Positions 62,841 to 64,000 of a stretch of DNA of 64,000 bases are shown here, piece by piece (position 1 is the stretch's first letter; every line of letters starts with the position of its first letter). The notes beneath the pieces are model-generated. The model did not search any database. It was not told the origin of the DNA and was given only the letters and a program-made list of their open reading frames with translations. The translations under genes and the position numbers were made by a program. This DNA comes from Paraphoma chrysanthemicola (lineage: Eukaryota; Ascomycota; Dothideomycetes; Pleosporales; Phaeosphaeriaceae): the NCBI GenBank assembly GCA_020744225.1, contig JAGMWG010000016.1, positions 496,001 to 560,000 of the forward strand. Direction: 5' to 3'.

Positions 62841-64000
62841 TTAGCCAAGGACTAGATCAATATCCTCAAGTTCAAGCAGCTCCCAATGCTCCTTCCAAAC
62901 AAGTCCAGCAGCTTTCCGATAAGCAACGCCATTTTCCCATTCGACCCAAAGGACGTTGACAACTTCGGTAGTGGTGAAGGGCTTTTCATAGCGCGAAGCT
63001 TCTTTGTTCCAGGTTTTGCTATCATTCCGCGTCATACTCAGGGCGACGATCTCGATTTTGGAAAGACTTCCATCTGTCGGATCTGCAAGTATGGCCAGAC
63101 TCGTGCTCACCTTAGATCTCAGAAAGGATTTATGGTGAGCGCGAACGTCCTCGTGACCCGATGTGGGCTCATATTTCGCGAAGGGAAACTGTTTCGACTG
63201 TTCTTCGGAATGTAAGTGAAGCGTGCCAATAGAGTGGCCGCTGGAACCATCATACAAATCGATGATTTTATTCGCATCATCATCATCATCATCATCATCT
63301 GCTGTGCCGTACGGTGTGTTCCTGGTCCTTCGCCCTAGCACAAAACTGCGCTGTGTTCGACTGAACAGATACGGGGTTTGGTCGGGCATGAAAGGCTCTG
63401 TTGCGCTTGAGATGTGTGCAACAGGAAACGGAAAGTACCAATCGTTCGTTGGCCCGTGATCTTTATTATGGATCATGCTCTGATGGCGATACACACGGCC
63501 TGCACACCCCGCAGGGAAAATGCGTGGCTCGCCTCTGAACGTGCCTTCGTCGTTCTCCATGTCCAGTACCGTCCATCCGGGTAGCTGCGTAGTTCCACTT
63601 TTCCATTCTTCGCGGTGCTCGTACCAATCGGAATGGATGCGACGACGTTCGGATTCGCTCGCTAGAGGCGACGAAGCAGTGTACCATTCGACCATTGGAT
63701 AGGTTTCCTCGATTGTGTTACATCTATCGTTTATCCTACCCGCTTCCTCGCCGAGATTCACTAAACCTTCCCATCCAATCCATGACCAGGATGGCAGATG
63801 GCCTTGTAGTAGTTGGGCTTGTCTTGGTCGATCAGATTCCATTCGTCGCTTGAGTTCCGTATGCGGCCACTGGGGTTTCCATGCAAGCGCTCGGTGGAAG
63901 AACATCTCTGGAATGCCGAAAATAAAACCACCTTCGAAAGAGCGACTGAGCACGGCTAACAAACCAATGATTCCTGGAAGGGCGTCCTCTGGGTATCGCA
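62841..64000 (-). CDS. HET-type (heterokaryon incompatibility) protein, C-terminal part
   Basis: Read on the minus strand. The stop is at 62841 and the frame is open to the right window edge, so the N terminus, with the HET core, lies outside. The visible part starts RYPEDALPGIIGLLAVLSRSFEGGFIFGIPEMFFHRALAWKP, quoted here only by landmarks: RYPEDAL, SRSFEGGF, PEMFF, ALAWKP. It continues with HLPSWSWIGWEG. These are the segments that usually follow a HET domain. A run of eight Asp (from an ATC microsatellite) sits in the middle. The C terminus is WVEWENGVAYRKAAGLVWKEHWELL. Family knowledge: HET proteins trigger cell death when unlike fungal individuals fuse. The gene is convergent with the regulator, 17 bp between stop codons. 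There is no sign of disruption in the visible part. Confidence 0.85.
   Translation of the reverse strand, partial: RYPEDALPGIIGLLAVLSRSFEGGFIFGIPEMFFHRALAWKPQWPHTELKRRMESDRPRQAQLLQGHLPSWSWIGWEGLVNLGEEAGRINDRCNTIEETYPMVEWYTASSPLASESERRRIHSDWYEHREEWKSGTTQLPGWTVLDMENDEGTFRGEPRIFPAGCAGRVYRHQSMIHNKDHGPTNDWYFPFPVAHISSATEPFMPDQTPYLFSRTQRSFVLGRRTRNTPYGTADDDDDDDDANKIIDLYDGSSGHSIGTLHLHSEEQSKQFPFAKYEPTSGHEDVRAHHKSFLRSKVSTSLAILADPTDGSLSKIEIVALSMTRNDSKTWNKEASRYEKPFTTTEVVNVLWVEWENGVAYRKAAGLVWKEHWELLELEDIDLVLG
63275..63299. repeat. (CAT)8 microsatellite coding a poly-Asp run
   Basis: Eight consecutive CAT/ATC units in the HET-type gene, encoding eight Asp on the minus strand. Slippage would change run length in steps of one residue without breaking the frame. 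Confidence 0.9.

Overview
The window is nuclear DNA of a filamentous ascomycete (Pezizomycotina), most likely a Dothideomycete. Supporting signs are short GT-AG introns (about 39-180 nt, often with CTAAC-like branch sites), single-gene transcription units separated by 0.3-2 kb, two Zn2Cys6 regulators with fungal-specific C-terminal regions, a HET-type protein, a T5orf172/GIY-YIG protein, a lipocalin_5 protein, a cytochrome P450 and an LPMO-like secreted protein. The class-level placement is inference. I built the splice models by reading frame, splice consensus and family motifs. Where I give exon joins, the total length is divisible by three.

1-8.6 kb: the 3' part of a class I glutamine amidotransferase-like gene, a large glycosylated membrane protein, a single-exon P450, and a one-domain DUF953 thioredoxin-like protein. 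8.6-10.6 kb: an intracellular Gly/His/Thr-rich stress-type protein with nine copies of an 18-residue unit that contains a dockerin-like calcium loop. 12.5-19.2 kb: a T5orf172 protein, then a divergent pair of an MFS monocarboxylate-type transporter and a Zn2Cys6 regulator. The promoter they share carries a CGG-N11-CCG site and a dense cluster of CGG/CCG triplets, which looks like a self-contained regulator/transporter divergon.

19.7-36 kb: mostly orphan genes. There are two more large membrane proteins with glycosylated outer loops, a nuclear-type disordered protein, a single-pass protein with an acidic four-residue repeat tail, and two helical proteins on the minus strand, one of which shows a one-base frameshift. 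35.6-43.7 kb: a four-exon radical SAM protein of PflA type, a small secreted But2-like protein, a small hypothetical protein, an MDR enoyl/quinone reductase and an LPMO-like secreted protein. 44.1-44.9 kb is an AT-rich degenerate island.

45-53 kb: a 785-residue orphan protein, a small membrane-associated protein, and a seven-exon PNP_UDP-ankyrin protein that has a fungal NLR-like effector domain but no nucleotide-binding domain. With the HET protein at the right edge, this gives the window an allorecognition flavour. 54-64 kb: a coiled-coil protein, a lipocalin_5 protein, a tRNA-like Pol III element whose middle is a long structured insert, a DUF4385 protein, an HSL-type esterase, a second Zn2Cys6 regulator (six exons) and the truncated HET protein. 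Nothing prokaryotic, viral or CRISPR-like was seen.
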